64,000 nucleotides of DNA from Catenulispora sp. GP43 (GCF_041260665.1 NZ_JBGCCT010000025.1:1-64000); one strand, 5' to 3'. Shown: positions 16,582-26,021, numbered from the stretch's first letter. Program-made: numbers and translations. The notes: generated by a model not told the origin, from the sequence alone.

Positions 16582-17416
16582 CTACAGTTCGCGCACAAGG
16601 GCGACGACCGGCTCGAACAGCTCCAGCTCGCCGTCCAGACACTCCATGCCGAAAGACCTTGCCTTTTCGTTGAGCGCGACGAGACGGAACAGCAACGCCC
16701 GCACCAGCATCTGGGGGAAGTCCGCACCCGTGCTCGCCAGCGCCAACTGGTCCGGGCCGGCACCGAACCACAGCAGCCCGTCAACCACGACGATCGCGTC
16801 GGCATAGGCCGCCGGGCGCCAGTACGGCGAGAAGTCGATGACCGCCGGCAGACGGCCGGACGCGGTCAGGACGTTGCCGCTGAGATCGCCGTGGATCACC
16901 TGATTGGTCACGTGAACAGGACGAAGAAGCGAATACAGGACACGCAAGAGGCCGGCGACGCGGGCGAGCGGCTCGACGCGGGCTTCCGCCCCACGCCACT
17001 CGGTCGCCGAGGGCCCAGCGATGGTCCCGCCGCCCAAGGAACGACGGACACGGCTCGGCGCGAAGCGCCTCGTGGAAGGCTCGGCCGGCGGCCACCACAG
17101 CAGCCCAGTCCGCAGCCGGTTCGCTCACACCGTCGATCCTGCCGAAGGCACTCCAGCCCGATGCGACGAACGAGCCGTCACGGGTTCGCAAGGGCCGTGG
17201 CACGCGAAAGCCCTCGCCCTCCACACTGTCGAGCACCCGCGCGCACCACTCGGCCTCCTCGACGTCATCGACCGGCTTGAGCACCGCATCGCCAACCTGA
17301 ACACTGCGGCCCTCACCACCGGGCAGCGCGACCGGATTGCCCGTCAGCCCGAACGCCTCCAGCACGGCGCGATCCGGCGAAGCATTCGCGGAAGCAAGAT
17401 CTGCCATGCCCGGCAT
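16582..17416 (-). pseudogene. Aminoglycoside-phosphotransferase-like protein (TIGR02569-type), frameshifted
   Basis: Two overlapping frames together encode one phosphotransferase-fold protein. The N-terminal part (16988-17416) has the small lobe (VALPGGEGRSVQVGDAVLKP) and runs through RRDHRWALGDRVAW; the C-terminal part (16582 to about 16985) continues with EARVEPLARVAGLLRVLYSL, the catalytic loop VIHGDLSGNVL and metal-binding VIDFSPYWRP. Removing one G near 16983-16986 (minus strand GGGGCGGAAG) joins the frames as AWGEARVEP. The break could be a true mutation or a sequencing error, since both halves look well preserved. If intact it would phosphorylate a small molecule or be a kinase-like regulator. 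Confidence 0.78.
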
Positions 17417-17464
17417 CCTTCACCACCGGCACCGGTCTGAGCACCTCGATTCAGCCGGGCACCC

Positions 17465-18364
17465 TCAGGCCACGAACCCGGACCTGCGCCACCGCTTCAA
17501 CGTCGGACCGCCCATCAGCCCGAGCTCCTCGAAGAACGGCACCACCTTCGCCGCCGCCCGCCGCTTCACCTCCAGGTGGTGCGGATTCCCCTTCGCCATG
17601 CGCCGCGCGGCCTCCGGGTCGGCGATCCCGACACGCCGGTACACGGCCGGGTTCGCCATGAACTCGCCGACTATCACCGCGCTCTCCGCGGCGACCAGCC
17701 GCGCGTGCTCGCGCTCCAGCCGCCCGGCGCGTGGCAGCCGCCGGGCCAGCGCCTCGCGGGCGTAGCTGACGTGCCGGGTCTCCTCGATCACGTGGATCTT
17801 CGACACCTGCCGCACCAGCGGCTGCACCCGCTCGTCCCGGATCATCTCGCGCTGCATCACGTCGACGATCTCCTCGCCCATGAGCGTGCCCACCCACATC
17901 GGCGCGCCCTGCAACAGCACCGGGACGTACCGCCCCAGGGTGTTGAGGTACCCGGGCCGGCCGTACGGCCGCGCGCCGACCGTCTCGATCATCCGGATGA
18001 ACATCAGCGAGTGCCGGCACTCGTCCCCGACCTCGGTGTACGCGTACTGCACGTGCCGGGATTCGGGCCGGTGCCGCTCGTAGGCCATCTTCAGCAGCAT
18101 GCGCATGAGGATGGTCTCGAACCAGATCCCCATCGACATGATGTTGACGATCTCCTGCTTGCTCAGCTCGATCCGCTGCTCGGGCGTCATGCGCTCCCAC
18201 AGCGGCGTGCCGTACAGCGAGACGTGCTCGGGCACCGCGTAGAACAGGTCGGAGGGCTGCGGCTGGTCCCAGTCGACCTCGTGCACCGGGTCGAAGGAGT
18301 GCTTCGCGGACGCGTCCAGCAGCCTGGCCGCCACCTGCTCACGGTCGAGCGTCCTGCGCGCCAT
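17465..18364 (-). CDS. AurF-like diiron oxygenase
   Basis: 299-residue protein of the AurF (p-aminobenzoate N-oxygenase) type diiron family. The four-helix metal site is visible as two E/DxxRH motifs, VGDECRHSLMF (about residues 112-122) and IEETRHVSYAREAL (about 194-207), with further Glu residues in SKQEIVNI and GEEIVDVM. Such enzymes oxidise aryl amines or other substrates during secondary metabolism, while many actinobacterial members have no known substrate. It stands alone: the neighbours (frameshifted phosphotransferase, divergent MazF-like gene) give no pathway clue. The ATG at 18364 follows GGGAGAGGGAC. Confidence 0.85.
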   Translation of the reverse strand: MARRTLDREQVAARLLDASAKHSFDPVHEVDWDQPQPSDLFYAVPEHVSLYGTPLWERMTPEQRIELSKQEIVNIMSMGIWFETILMRMLLKMAYERHRPESRHVQYAYTEVGDECRHSLMFIRMIETVGARPYGRPGYLNTLGRYVPVLLQGAPMWVGTLMGEEIVDVMQREMIRDERVQPLVRQVSKIHVIEETRHVSYAREALARRLPRAGRLEREHARLVAAESAVIVGEFMANPAVYRRVGIADPEAARRMAKGNPHHLEVKRRAAAKVVPFFEELGLMGGPTLKRWRRSGFVA

Positions 18365-18506
18365 GTCCCTCTCCCCTCGCCTGTCGTGTTACCGGCGGTA
18401 ACCCCAGGGCAAGCATGGCTGCTATTGGACCAGGCGTCAAGAATCCCGGACCCGTTCCGTCCCCGACGCCGTTAGGGTGGAAAGCCGAGTCCTCGAGGGG
18501 GAGCGC

Positions 18507-18914
18507 GTGCGCCGCGGAGAAGTGTGGTGGGCCGATCTGGACGAGCCGCGGCCGGTGGTGCTGCTCTCCGGCGACCCGGTCTGCGGGTTCGAGGCACTGC
18601 AGGTGGTGGCGCCGTCCGGCATCGACATCAGCGGGTTGGGCATCGAGGTGTCGATCGGCGCCGTCGAGGGGCTGCCCCACGACGGGGTGCTGCGGCTGGT
18701 CCTGCCGCACCCGGACTTCGTGTTCTGCACCTGGCTGACCACCGTCACGGCCGCCTCGCTCATCAGGCCGGCCAAGGTTCTGACGCCGGAGAAGCTCGAG
18801 GAGATCGACGAGGCGCTGCGGCGCTCGGCCGAGCCGCGCGAACCGGAGGCCGATGCCACCGCCCGGCTCAACGCCATCAGGGATGCGCTGCGGCGTGGCG
18901 AGCTGCGGCCGTAG
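18507..18914 (+). CDS. PemK/MazF-like protein
   Basis: 135-residue small protein with the N-terminal signature of PemK/MazF toxins, RRGEVWWADLDEPRPVVLLS; these proteins fold as an SH3-like barrel and cut RNA. The rest (LQVVAPSGIDISGL, HDGVLRLVLPHPDFVFCTWL, LTPEKLEEIDEALR) keeps the family strand order and ends in a charged helix. Start GTG 18507 follows GAGGGGAGC and gives the canonical MazF N-terminus; an in-frame start 30 bases upstream is less likely. No antitoxin gene precedes it, so it may be an orphan toxin, a diverged housekeeping relative, or paired with a distant antitoxin. Confidence 0.7.
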   Translation: MRRGEVWWADLDEPRPVVLLSGDPVCGFEALQVVAPSGIDISGLGIEVSIGAVEGLPHDGVLRLVLPHPDFVFCTWLTTVTAASLIRPAKVLTPEKLEEIDEALRRSAEPREPEADATARLNAIRDALRRGELRP

Positions 18915-18997
18915 CGGCCGCGCGGTACGCCAGCGCCGGGGGCTGGATCAGTGCCATGCTGGGCGGCTGAAGTGAGCCGTCCGACGAGGGAGTGATC

Positions 18998-20368
18998 GTG
19001 GTCCACCGACACGACGACAACGACGCGGTGATAGACCCGGCCTACACCAAACGCCTGGGATGTGTGAACGTCCCGAAGAACAAACTGCCCGACCAGGAGA
19101 CCTCGCCACAGGCCGTCTACCGGATGATCCACGACGAGCTGCTGCTGGACGGGAGCTCGCGGCTGAACATGGCCACGTTCGTGACGACGTGGATGGATCC
19201 CGAGGCCGAGAAGCTCATGGCCGAGACGTTCGACAAGAACATGATCGACAAGGACGAGTACCCGCAGACCGCCGAGATCGAGCGGCGCTGCGTCAACATC
19301 GTCGCGAACCTCTTCCACGCGCCCTCGACCGGCGACGCGATCGGCGTGTCGACCATCGGGTCCTCCGAGGCGGTCATGCTCGGCGGGCTGGCGATGAAGT
19401 GGAAGTGGCGCCAGCGGCGGGAGGCCGCGGGGCTCGGCACGGACCGGCCGAACCTGGTGATGGGCTCCACCGTGCAGGTCGTGTGGGAGAAGTTCTGCCG
19501 GTACTGGGACGTCGAGCCGCGCTACGTGCCGGTGGCGCACGACCGGTTCACCGTCGACGCCGACGAGACCATGACGTACGTGGACGAGAACACCATCGGC
19601 GTGGTGCCGATCCTGGGCACCACGCACACCGGCGAGTTCGAGCCGATCAAGGACATCCACGACAAGGTCGTGGCCTACAACGCCGAGCACGGCACCGACA
19701 TCGCGATCCACGTGGACGCCGCGTCGGGCGGTTTCGTCGCGCCGTTCCTGCACCCGAGCCTGGAGTGGGACTTCCGGCTGCCGCAGGTGAAGTCGATCAA
19801 CGTCTCCGGCCACAAGTACGGGCTGACCTACCCCGGCATCGGGTTCGTGGTCTGGCGCTCGGCCGAGGACCTGCCCCAGGACCTGATCTTCCACGTCAAC
19901 TACCTGGGCGGCGACATGCCGACCTTCACCCTCAACTTCTCCCGCCCCGGCAACCAGATCGTGGGCCAGTACTACAACTTCATCCGGCTCGGCCGGGACG
20001 GCTACACCAAGGTCATGGAGGGCCTGCGGGACACCGCGCGCTTCCTGGCCGACGGCATCGCGCGCCTGGACGCCTTCGAGGTGATCAGCGACGGCACCGA
20101 CATCCCGGTCCTGGCGTTCAAGCTCGCCGACCCCAGCCGGTTCACCGTCTTCCACGTCTCCGACGAACTCCGGCGCGACGGCTGGCAGGTGCCGGCCTAC
20201 ACCATGCCGCCGAACGCCGAGGACATCGCGGTCCTGCGCATCGTGGTCCGCGAGGGCTTCAGCCGCGATCTGGCCGAGTCGCTGCTGGCCGCCCTGGGCC
20301 GGGCCGTGGCCCGCCTGACCACCACCACGCCTGCGCACGACGCCAGCTCAGGGTTCGCACACACCTGA
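18998..20368 (+). CDS. gadB: Glutamate decarboxylase
   Basis: 456-residue PLP-dependent decarboxylase that converts L-glutamate to GABA and CO2, consuming a proton. Family signatures include NMATFVTTWM, TIGSSEAVMLGGLAMKWKWR, the IHVDAASGGFVAPF strand with its PLP-ring Asp, and the Schiff-base lysine (Lys273) in INVSGHKYGL. The C-terminus lacks the acid-activated HHT tail of E. coli GadB. The GTG at 18998 is preferred because it is correctly spaced from GACGAGGGA; an in-frame GTG 6 bases upstream is too close. No gadC antiporter adjoins it, so a role in GABA supply or mild acid tolerance is inferred. Confidence 0.93.
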   Translation: MVHRHDDNDAVIDPAYTKRLGCVNVPKNKLPDQETSPQAVYRMIHDELLLDGSSRLNMATFVTTWMDPEAEKLMAETFDKNMIDKDEYPQTAEIERRCVNIVANLFHAPSTGDAIGVSTIGSSEAVMLGGLAMKWKWRQRREAAGLGTDRPNLVMGSTVQVVWEKFCRYWDVEPRYVPVAHDRFTVDADETMTYVDENTIGVVPILGTTHTGEFEPIKDIHDKVVAYNAEHGTDIAIHVDAASGGFVAPFLHPSLEWDFRLPQVKSINVSGHKYGLTYPGIGFVVWRSAEDLPQDLIFHVNYLGGDMPTFTLNFSRPGNQIVGQYYNFIRLGRDGYTKVMEGLRDTARFLADGIARLDAFEVISDGTDIPVLAFKLADPSRFTVFHVSDELRRDGWQVPAYTMPPNAEDIAVLRIVVREGFSRDLAESLLAALGRAVARLTTTTPAHDASSGFAHT

Positions 20369-20466
20369 TCGCCGGCGACCGTTTCCGTTCGAGGGACGCC
20401 CGGGCTGGTCGGTCCACGCCGGCCGGCCCGGAAGGCCCTTGAACGTTCGCCACCGGGTCACGCCGA

Positions 20467-21378
20467 TCACCGCCCGGCGACGACCGGCCGCAGCACCTCC
20501 TCCAGCGGCGTCGCCTTGAGTCCGAACTCCGCCTCGATGCGGCCGGAGTCCACCACGAACTCGGCGTGCGACATGTGCGCTTGCTCCTCGAACTCGGCCC
20601 ACAGCGGCGAGGTCAACGACAACAGCGCGATGTCGTGATCGGTCAGCGTCTCAAGCCGCGGCGCGGGCGCTCCGGCCAGCTCGGCCAGCAGCGTGGCCAC
20701 CTCCCGCACCGTGGCGTTGGTGACCGGGGCGTGCCAGGCGCGGCCCAGGGCGCGTTCGTCGCCGGCCAGGGTGACCAGGGCGCGCGCCGCGTCCTCGATC
20801 GCGGTGAAGCCGGTGGCCAGATCCAGCGCGGCGGGGGTCAGGGCGAGCTGGCCGGCGAGTACCCGGGGCTCGACGGTGAAGGTGAACGAGGAGAACGCGC
20901 CGGCGCCGAGGAACTGGCCGGCCCGCACCTCGGTCACGCGCACGCGTCCGGCGGTGTGCGCCTCCAGGGCCTCCTGCCACATCAGGGCTCTGGTACGGCC
21001 CTTGCGGCCGGTGGCCAGCAGCGGCAGGTCCTCGGTGACCGGGCCGTCCACGGGTCCGTAGCCGTAGAGGTTGCCCAGCATCACGTAGTCCGCGCCGCTG
21101 CGCTCCGCGGCGGCGAGGACCGACCGGAACAACGGCGCGAGGACCTCCGGCCAGAGGTGGTACAGGGCCGCCGCGCAGTTGAACACCGTCTCAGCACCCT
21201 GGCAGAGGTCGGCGAGCGCCTCGGTGTCGTTCGCGTCCAGGACGACCGGCTCGACCAGTTCGTGATCGGCCGAGGTGCCGCGGCGGCTGACCAGCCGCAC
21301 GCGCTCACCCCGGTCGGCGAGCAGGCGGGCGGTGGCCAGTGCGGTGCCGCCGGCGCCGACGATGACGTGGAAGGACAT
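20467..21378 (-). CDS. NAD-dependent epimerase/NmrA-like reductase
   Basis: 303-residue extended-SDR-type protein with an N-terminal Rossmann motif VIVGAGGTALATARLLADRG and the family strands VFNCAAALYHLW and YVMLGNLYGYGPVDGPVTED. The Tyr of GNLYGYG sits where atypical SDRs place it, but no clear YxxxK follows, so it may be a reductase with altered chemistry or an NAD(P)-sensing protein. The start chosen is ATG 21378 (MSFHVIVGAG) since the 24 upstream residues are unlike the family. It is divergent from a GlxA/AraC regulator, the common arrangement for a gene controlled by that regulator. Confidence 0.82.
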   Translation of the reverse strand: MSFHVIVGAGGTALATARLLADRGERVRLVSRRGTSADHELVEPVVLDANDTEALADLCQGAETVFNCAAALYHLWPEVLAPLFRSVLAAAERSGADYVMLGNLYGYGPVDGPVTEDLPLLATGRKGRTRALMWQEALEAHTAGRVRVTEVRAGQFLGAGAFSSFTFTVEPRVLAGQLALTPAALDLATGFTAIEDAARALVTLAGDERALGRAWHAPVTNATVREVATLLAELAGAPAPRLETLTDHDIALLSLTSPLWAEFEEQAHMSHAEFVVDSGRIEAEFGLKATPLEEVLRPVVAGR

Positions 21379-21420
21379 GGCTGTACTCCGGGAATTCGTG
21401 ATGGGCCTGGCCCGAGGGAA

Positions 21421-21434
21421 CACGCGAACGCGTG
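21421..21434. promoter_or_regulatory. CACGCG-AA-CGCGTG palindrome, possible operator
   Basis: A 14-bp inverted repeat with perfect 6-bp arms in the 135-bp divergent region between the epimerase-like gene and the GlxA/AraC regulator, 80 bp upstream of the regulator. Position suits autoregulation, but GC-rich palindromes arise easily in this DNA. Confidence 0.4.
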
Positions 21435-21513
21435 CGGGCGCTGCTCTCACTGTGCGCGCCGGGCATCAGGGCACGGCAGTGCTCTGGCGGCCACGTACCC
21501 GGAGGATCCGGCC

Positions 21514-22476
21514 ATGACCAATCCCTTGCATCCCGCGTCGCCCTCGCACCGTGTGGTGTTCTTGGTGGTGCCGCCGGTCATGGCCCACGACCTGTCGGTG
21601 GCCCAGGCTATATTGGGCGACGCCGGACAGGGCGCCTACGACCTGCGCGTGACCACGCCGGATCCCGGGCTGGTCGAGACCGTCGCGGGGCCGGAGCTCG
21701 CGATCCGCGAAGGGCTTGAGCACGTCGGACGGGCGGACACGGTGTTCGTCATCGGCGGGGGCGCCCGGCCGGGCATCGACGACCGCGTGGCCGGCGCGCT
21801 GCGTACGGCGGCCGCGGCGGGAAAGCGCATCGTCGGCTGCTGCACCGGGGTGTTCGTCCTGGCGCGCGCCGGTCTGCTCGACGGCCGGCGTGCCACCACG
21901 CACTGGCACCTGCTCGACCGGCTCGCCGAGGACCACCCGCGGATCACGGTCGAGCACAGGGCCCTGTACGTCGAGGACGGCCCGGTGCTCACCTCGGCCG
22001 GAGCGGCCGCCGTCATCGAGCTGTGCCTGCACCTGATCCGCTCCGACCACGGTGCCGCGGCGGCTGTGGCGGCGGGCGACCTGGTCGTGGCGGGCCCGGC
22101 CCGGTCCGCCGATCACCCGCAGCCGACCGCGGCCGCCGCGCCCGCGAAACCGCGCCCGGACCGGTCCCTGGCCGCCACGAGGGCCTGGGCCCACGAGCGG
22201 CTGAGCGCCCCGCTCGCCCTGGCCGACCTCGCCGCGCACGCCAAAGTCAGCGAACGGACCCTGACCCGCCGCTTCCACGCCGAGACCGGTCTCAGCCCTC
22301 TGCAATGGCTGCTGCGTCAGCGCATCGACCGGGCCCGGCAGCTGTTGGAGACCACGGACCTGACCATGGACCGCGTCGCCGAACACTGCGGCCTGGGCAG
22401 CCCGGACTCACTGCGGCACCACTTCGTCACCCACCTCGGCCAGACCCCGAGTTCCTACCGGACCAGATGGCGGTAG
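21514..22476 (+). CDS. GlxA-family AraC-type transcriptional regulator
   Basis: 320-residue regulator with an N-terminal DJ-1/PfpI-like amidotransferase fold (about residues 12-185; nucleophile-elbow Cys pair in IVGCCTGVFVLARAGLLDGR, TTHWH) and a C-terminal AraC domain with two helix-turn-helix units (LALADLAAHAKVSERTLTRR; TMDRVAEHCGLGSPDSLRHH) and the closing LGQTPSSYRTRW. These proteins sense a metabolite and usually activate a neighbouring gene, here probably the divergent epimerase-like gene. ATG 21514 follows GGAGGA at good spacing. A second GlxA-type regulator lies at 27076-28053. Confidence 0.92.
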   Translation: MTNPLHPASPSHRVVFLVVPPVMAHDLSVAQAILGDAGQGAYDLRVTTPDPGLVETVAGPELAIREGLEHVGRADTVFVIGGGARPGIDDRVAGALRTAAAAGKRIVGCCTGVFVLARAGLLDGRRATTHWHLLDRLAEDHPRITVEHRALYVEDGPVLTSAGAAAVIELCLHLIRSDHGAAAAVAAGDLVVAGPARSADHPQPTAAAAPAKPRPDRSLAATRAWAHERLSAPLALADLAAHAKVSERTLTRRFHAETGLSPLQWLLRQRIDRARQLLETTDLTMDRVAEHCGLGSPDSLRHHFVTHLGQTPSSYRTRWR

Positions 22477-22489
22477 CGGCGGCAGCCGG

Positions 22490-23950
22490 TCACTTCTGCT
22501 TGGTGCGAACGCCTTCCTCGATCCGCCGCCCGATCTCCGCGTCGATGTTCCGCCAGTACTCGTAAGCGCGTTCGAGGACCGGATCGCTCACGCCGTCCAG
22601 CAGATGCCCGACCACGTTGTCGACGAGGCGGTCGCGCGCGGCGTCGTCCAAGACCTCCCGGACCAGCGTCCCGGCCTGGCCCCAGTCGTCGTCCTCGGCG
22701 TGCAGCGTGGCGGCGGCGCGCACCATCTCGCCGTCCACCGGCCAGCCCGCGGGTTCGGCGGAGCGGTCGGGGTCGGCCTGCGGGCCGCCCTTGGAGTTCG
22801 GCGCGTACACCGGGTCGCTCGCGTAGTGGTACCGCATCCGGCCGGCCGTGTTGTAGTTGTGCGGCGGGGTGATGGGGGCGTTGACCGGCAGCTGGCTGTA
22901 GTTGACGCCGATGCGGGCGCGGTGGGCGTCGGCGTAGGAGAACATGCGGCCCAGCAGCATCTTGTCCGGGCTCGGCCCGACGCCGGGGATCAGGTTGCTG
23001 GGCTCGACCGCCAGCTGCTCGATCTGCGAGTGGTAGTCGTTGGGGTTGCGGTCCAGGGTCATCCGGCCGACCTCGATGAGCGGGTAGTCGCCGTGCGGCC
23101 ACACCTTCGTCAGGTCGAAGGGGTTGAAGCGGTAGCCGGGGGCTTCCGCGTACGGCATGACCTGCACCTTCAGCGTCCAGGACGGGTGCTCGCCGCGTTC
23201 GATGGCGGTCCACAGGTCGCGCAGGTGGTAGTCGCTGTCCGAGCCGGCCAGCGCGTTGGCGTCGTGCTGGGTCAGGAACTCCACGCCCTGATCGGTGATG
23301 AAGTGGTACTTGACCCAGGACTTCTCGCCGGACGCGCTGATCCACATGTAGGTGTGGCTCGAATATCCGTTCATGTGCCGCCAGCTGCGCGGGATGCCGC
23401 GGTCCCCCATCAGCCAGGTGACCTGGTGCGCCGACTCCGGGGACAGCGTCCAGAAGTCCCACTGCATGTCGTGGTCGCGCAGGTTGTTGTCGGCGCGGCG
23501 CTTCTGCGAGCGGATGAAGTGCTGGAACTTCAACGGGTCGCGCATGAAGAACACCGGGGTGTTGTTCCCGACCATGTCGTAGATGCCGTCGGCGGTGTAG
23601 AACTTCAGCGCGAACCCGCGGGGGTCGCGCCAGGTGTCCGGGCTGCCGTGCTCGCCGGCGACGGTGGAGAACCGCGCCACCATGTCGGTGGTGGTACCCG
23701 GCTGGAACACCACGGCCTTGGTGTAGGCGCTGACGTCGCCGGTGACCACGAAGTGGCCGAACGCGCCGCCGCCCTTGGCGTGCGGCTGCCGTTCGGGGAC
23801 GCGTTCGCGGTTGAAGTTCGCCATCTGCTCGATCAGGTAGTGATCGTGCAGCAGGATGGGACCGTCCGGGCCGGCCGTCAGCGAATGCTCGTCGCTGGCG
23901 ACCGGGATCCCCGCGTCGGTGGTCGTCGGGTTGGGCTGCGCGCCTGCCAT
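22490..23950 (-). CDS. katA: Monofunctional haem catalase (small subunit)
   Basis: 486-residue cytoplasmic catalase, 2 H2O2 to O2 and 2 H2O. The length fits small-subunit clade 3 enzymes that may bind NADPH. Catalytic residues are visible: distal His57 in [13 protein letters not shown], the distal Asn in [15 protein letters not shown] (residues 129-130) and the proximal haem Tyr in [14 protein letters not shown]. The C-terminal catalase-related helical domain ([20 protein letters not shown]) is complete. The gene faces the AraC regulator end to end. Upstream on the minus strand is an oxidoreductase gene ending 76 bp away, so the catalase probably has its own promoter; no FurA/CatR gene is adjacent. 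Confidence 0.96.
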   Translation of the reverse strand: MAGAQPNPTTTDAGIPVASDEHSLTAGPDGPILLHDHYLIEQMANFNRERVPERQPHAKGGGAFGHFVVTGDVSAYTKAVVFQPGTTTDMVARFSTVAGEHGSPDTWRDPRGFALKFYTADGIYDMVGNNTPVFFMRDPLKFQHFIRSQKRRADNNLRDHDMQWDFWTLSPESAHQVTWLMGDRGIPRSWRHMNGYSSHTYMWISASGEKSWVKYHFITDQGVEFLTQHDANALAGSDSDYHLRDLWTAIERGEHPSWTLKVQVMPYAEAPGYRFNPFDLTKVWPHGDYPLIEVGRMTLDRNPNDYHSQIEQLAVEPSNLIPGVGPSPDKMLLGRMFSYADAHRARIGVNYSQLPVNAPITPPHNYNTAGRMRYHYASDPVYAPNSKGGPQADPDRSAEPAGWPVDGEMVRAAATLHAEDDDWGQAGTLVREVLDDAARDRLVDNVVGHLLDGVSDPVLERAYEYWRNIDAEIGRRIEEGVRTKQK

Positions 23951-24025
23951 CGTCGTCCTCTCCTCGCGAACCGGGCCGTGAGTCCCAGCCTTGGGTATCG
24001 GAGGAAATCCGGCAAACGGAACGGA

Positions 24026-25108
24026 TCACCCGCCCCAGGGCTCGACCTCGGTCCGGACCGGCTCCCCGGAGGCCGCCGCCCGGTCGATGGCCAGCGAGAC
24101 CAGATGGTCCTGGCAGGCCTCGGCCAGCGGATACGGCGCCGGGCCCCGGTCGCGCACCCAGTCCGCGGTCGCGGTCAGCAGGGCCGCGATCGCGATCTCC
24201 TCGTCCATCAGCCGCAGCCCGGTGAACGGGTTGCGCCAGACGACCTGTCCGTCGAAGGACAGGTGCTCGGTGTCGTGGCCGTCCAGGTTGAGATCGTGCC
24301 CGAGTTGCGAGCGCACCAGGGACGAGCGCAGCACCGTGCGCGGGCCGCCCCAGCGGACGACGGTGTCGTCGGCGATCTCGCCCAGGCTGCCGCGGATCAG
24401 GATCCGGCGCAGCCGCAGGCGGTTGTGCCACTGGTTGTCGGTGAAGTCGTACAGCCCCGAGCGGCCGTCGCCGAAGTCGAGCGTGGCCAGCGTGGTGGTG
24501 ACGTCCTTGGGCGTGGCGTCGTCGGTCCAGCCGTCCCGGGTCAACGGATCGAGCAGCGGCGCGGTGAAGGTGGAGGCGCTGACCCGGACCGGCCCGGACC
24601 CGGCGTCCAGCAGGCCCCTGATCATCGAGACCGCGTGGTATCCGTGCGTCGAGGAGACCTGGACGGAGGACGGCCGGCCGATCACGCCGCGCCGCACCAG
24701 TTCGCGCCGCGCGGCGTGCCCCGGCATCAGCAGGTACTGCTCGGCCACCTGGACCAGGCCCCGGCCGCCGACTTCGGCCCACAGCGCCCGCAGCCCGGCG
24801 GCGTCCGGCGCGGGCGGCGTCTCGGCCAGGACCGGGACGCCACTGCCCACGACCGCGGCGGTGATCTCCGGCGTGGCGGGCCACGACACGGAGACCACGA
24901 TGAAGTCAGGGTGCTGCTTCGCGATGAGGTCGGCCGGCGACAGGTACACCGGCACGCCCCAGCGGCGCCCTACCTCCTCGACACTGGCCGCCCGCCGGAC
25001 CGCGGCGCCCACCAGCGTCAGCCGCTCGGGAAGCAGGGCGGCCAGGCGCGCGAAGAAGTCCGCGCGCCAGCCGCCGCCGACGATGCCGAAGGTGACCGGG
25101 GTGCTCAT
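24026..25108 (-). CDS. Gfo/Idh/MocA family oxidoreductase
   Basis: 360-residue NAD(P)-dependent dehydrogenase of the kind that acts on sugars, inositols or pseudoglycosides. The N-terminal Rossmann strand reads TFGIVGGGWRADFFARL; the expected EKP motif is changed to AETPP (GVPVLAETPPAPD), so the conserved Lys is absent, which may affect catalysis. The C-terminal alpha/beta domain contains THGYHAVSMIRGLL, with His in the place of the usual catalytic histidine. The ATG overlaps the aldo/keto reductase stop by 4 bp (ATGA), so the two are translationally coupled and probably act in one pathway under the divergent LysR regulator. Confidence 0.87.
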   Translation of the reverse strand: MSTPVTFGIVGGGWRADFFARLAALLPERLTLVGAAVRRAASVEEVGRRWGVPVYLSPADLIAKQHPDFIVVSVSWPATPEITAAVVGSGVPVLAETPPAPDAAGLRALWAEVGGRGLVQVAEQYLLMPGHAARRELVRRGVIGRPSSVQVSSTHGYHAVSMIRGLLDAGSGPVRVSASTFTAPLLDPLTRDGWTDDATPKDVTTTLATLDFGDGRSGLYDFTDNQWHNRLRLRRILIRGSLGEIADDTVVRWGGPRTVLRSSLVRSQLGHDLNLDGHDTEHLSFDGQVVWRNPFTGLRLMDEEIAIAALLTATADWVRDRGPAPYPLAEACQDHLVSLAIDRAAASGEPVRTEVEPWGG

Positions 25109-25965
25109 GCCGCGTCCAGCCTCCCGAACTCCTCCGCCGAGAGCACCAGGTCCGCCGCCGCGACCGAGTCGCGGATCGTCTCCGGCCGCGAGGAGCCCGG
25201 GATCGGGATCACCACAGGGGCCTTGGCCAGCATCCAGGCCAGGCACACCTGCTGCGGGCTCACCCCGTGCGCCGCCCCGACCTCGGCGAACGCCCCGAAG
25301 CGCGAGCCGAGGTCGCCGGCGTGCGAGATGCCGCCGAGCGGGCTCCAGGGCAGGAAGGCCAGGCCCAGCACCGCGCACAGCTCCAGTTCGGGCTCGCTGG
25401 TGCGGAAGCGCGGCGAGAACTGGTTCTGCACACTCGCCAGCCGGCCGCCCAGGATCTCGTTGGCCTGGTGGATCTGCTTGGTGCTCGCGTTGGAGATGCC
25501 CGCCTGCCGGATCTTGCCCTCGTCCAGCAGGTCGCGCAGGGCGCCGATCGAGTCCTCGTAAGGGACCTTCGGGTCGGGGCGATGGAACTGATACAGGCCG
25601 ACGGCCTCGACGCCGAGCCGCTTCAGCGAGGCCTCGCAGGCCTGCTTCAGGTGCTTCGGCGAGCCGTCGACGGTCCAGGTGCCGTCGCCCGGCCGCAGAT
25701 GGCCGCCCTTGGTCGCCACCAGCACGTCCGAGGTGTCGCCGCCGTAGGAGGCCAGGGCGCGCGCGATGAGGCTCTCGTTGTGGCCGACCTCGTCGGCGAA
25801 GGTGTGGTAGGCGTCCGCGGTGTCGATGAGGGTGACGCCGGCTTCCAGGGCGGCGTGGATGGTGGCGATGGAACGCTGCTCGTCCGGGCGGCCCTCGATG
25901 GACATCGGCATGCCGCCGAGTCCGATGGCGCTCACGGTGGTCTCGCCGATGCGGCGCGTGTGCAT
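25105..25965 (-). CDS. Aldo/keto reductase
   Basis: 286-residue NADPH-dependent TIM-barrel reductase. The full catalytic tetrad is present: Asp48 and Tyr53 in LIDTADAYHTF, Lys86 in LVATKGG and His128 in LYQFHRPD; the cofactor-binding end contains VIPIPGSSRPETI. Substrate unknown, likely a carbonyl or sugar lactol. It is first in a two-gene unit with the Gfo/Idh/MocA gene and is divergent from a LysR regulator; a palindromic T-N11-A site lies in the 108-bp gap. This arrangement fits an inducible catabolic or detoxification operon. Confidence 0.93.
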   Translation of the reverse strand: MHTRRIGETTVSAIGLGGMPMSIEGRPDEQRSIATIHAALEAGVTLIDTADAYHTFADEVGHNESLIARALASYGGDTSDVLVATKGGHLRPGDGTWTVDGSPKHLKQACEASLKRLGVEAVGLYQFHRPDPKVPYEDSIGALRDLLDEGKIRQAGISNASTKQIHQANEILGGRLASVQNQFSPRFRTSEPELELCAVLGLAFLPWSPLGGISHAGDLGSRFGAFAEVGAAHGVSPQQVCLAWMLAKAPVVIPIPGSSRPETIRDSVAAADLVLSAEEFGRLDAA

Positions 25966-26008
25966 GGGTGTTCCTCTCCGCGTCGTGCAATCTGCTTCGG
26001 CCCAAGCC

Positions 26009-26021
26009 TTCCCGCCGGGAA
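26009..26021. promoter_or_regulatory. TTCCCG-C-CGGGAA, likely LysR box
   Basis: Perfect 6-bp inverted repeat with a 1-bp centre that also satisfies the LysR T-N11-A rule. It lies in the gap between the divergent aldo/keto reductase (start 25965) and LysR gene (start 26074), where a LysR activator site is expected. Confidence 0.6.

Noticed and set aside
22604-25561. 985-residue open frame opposite catalase and MocA genes
   Set aside because: Crosses two genes with well defined catalytic residues on the other strand; no recognisable domain.
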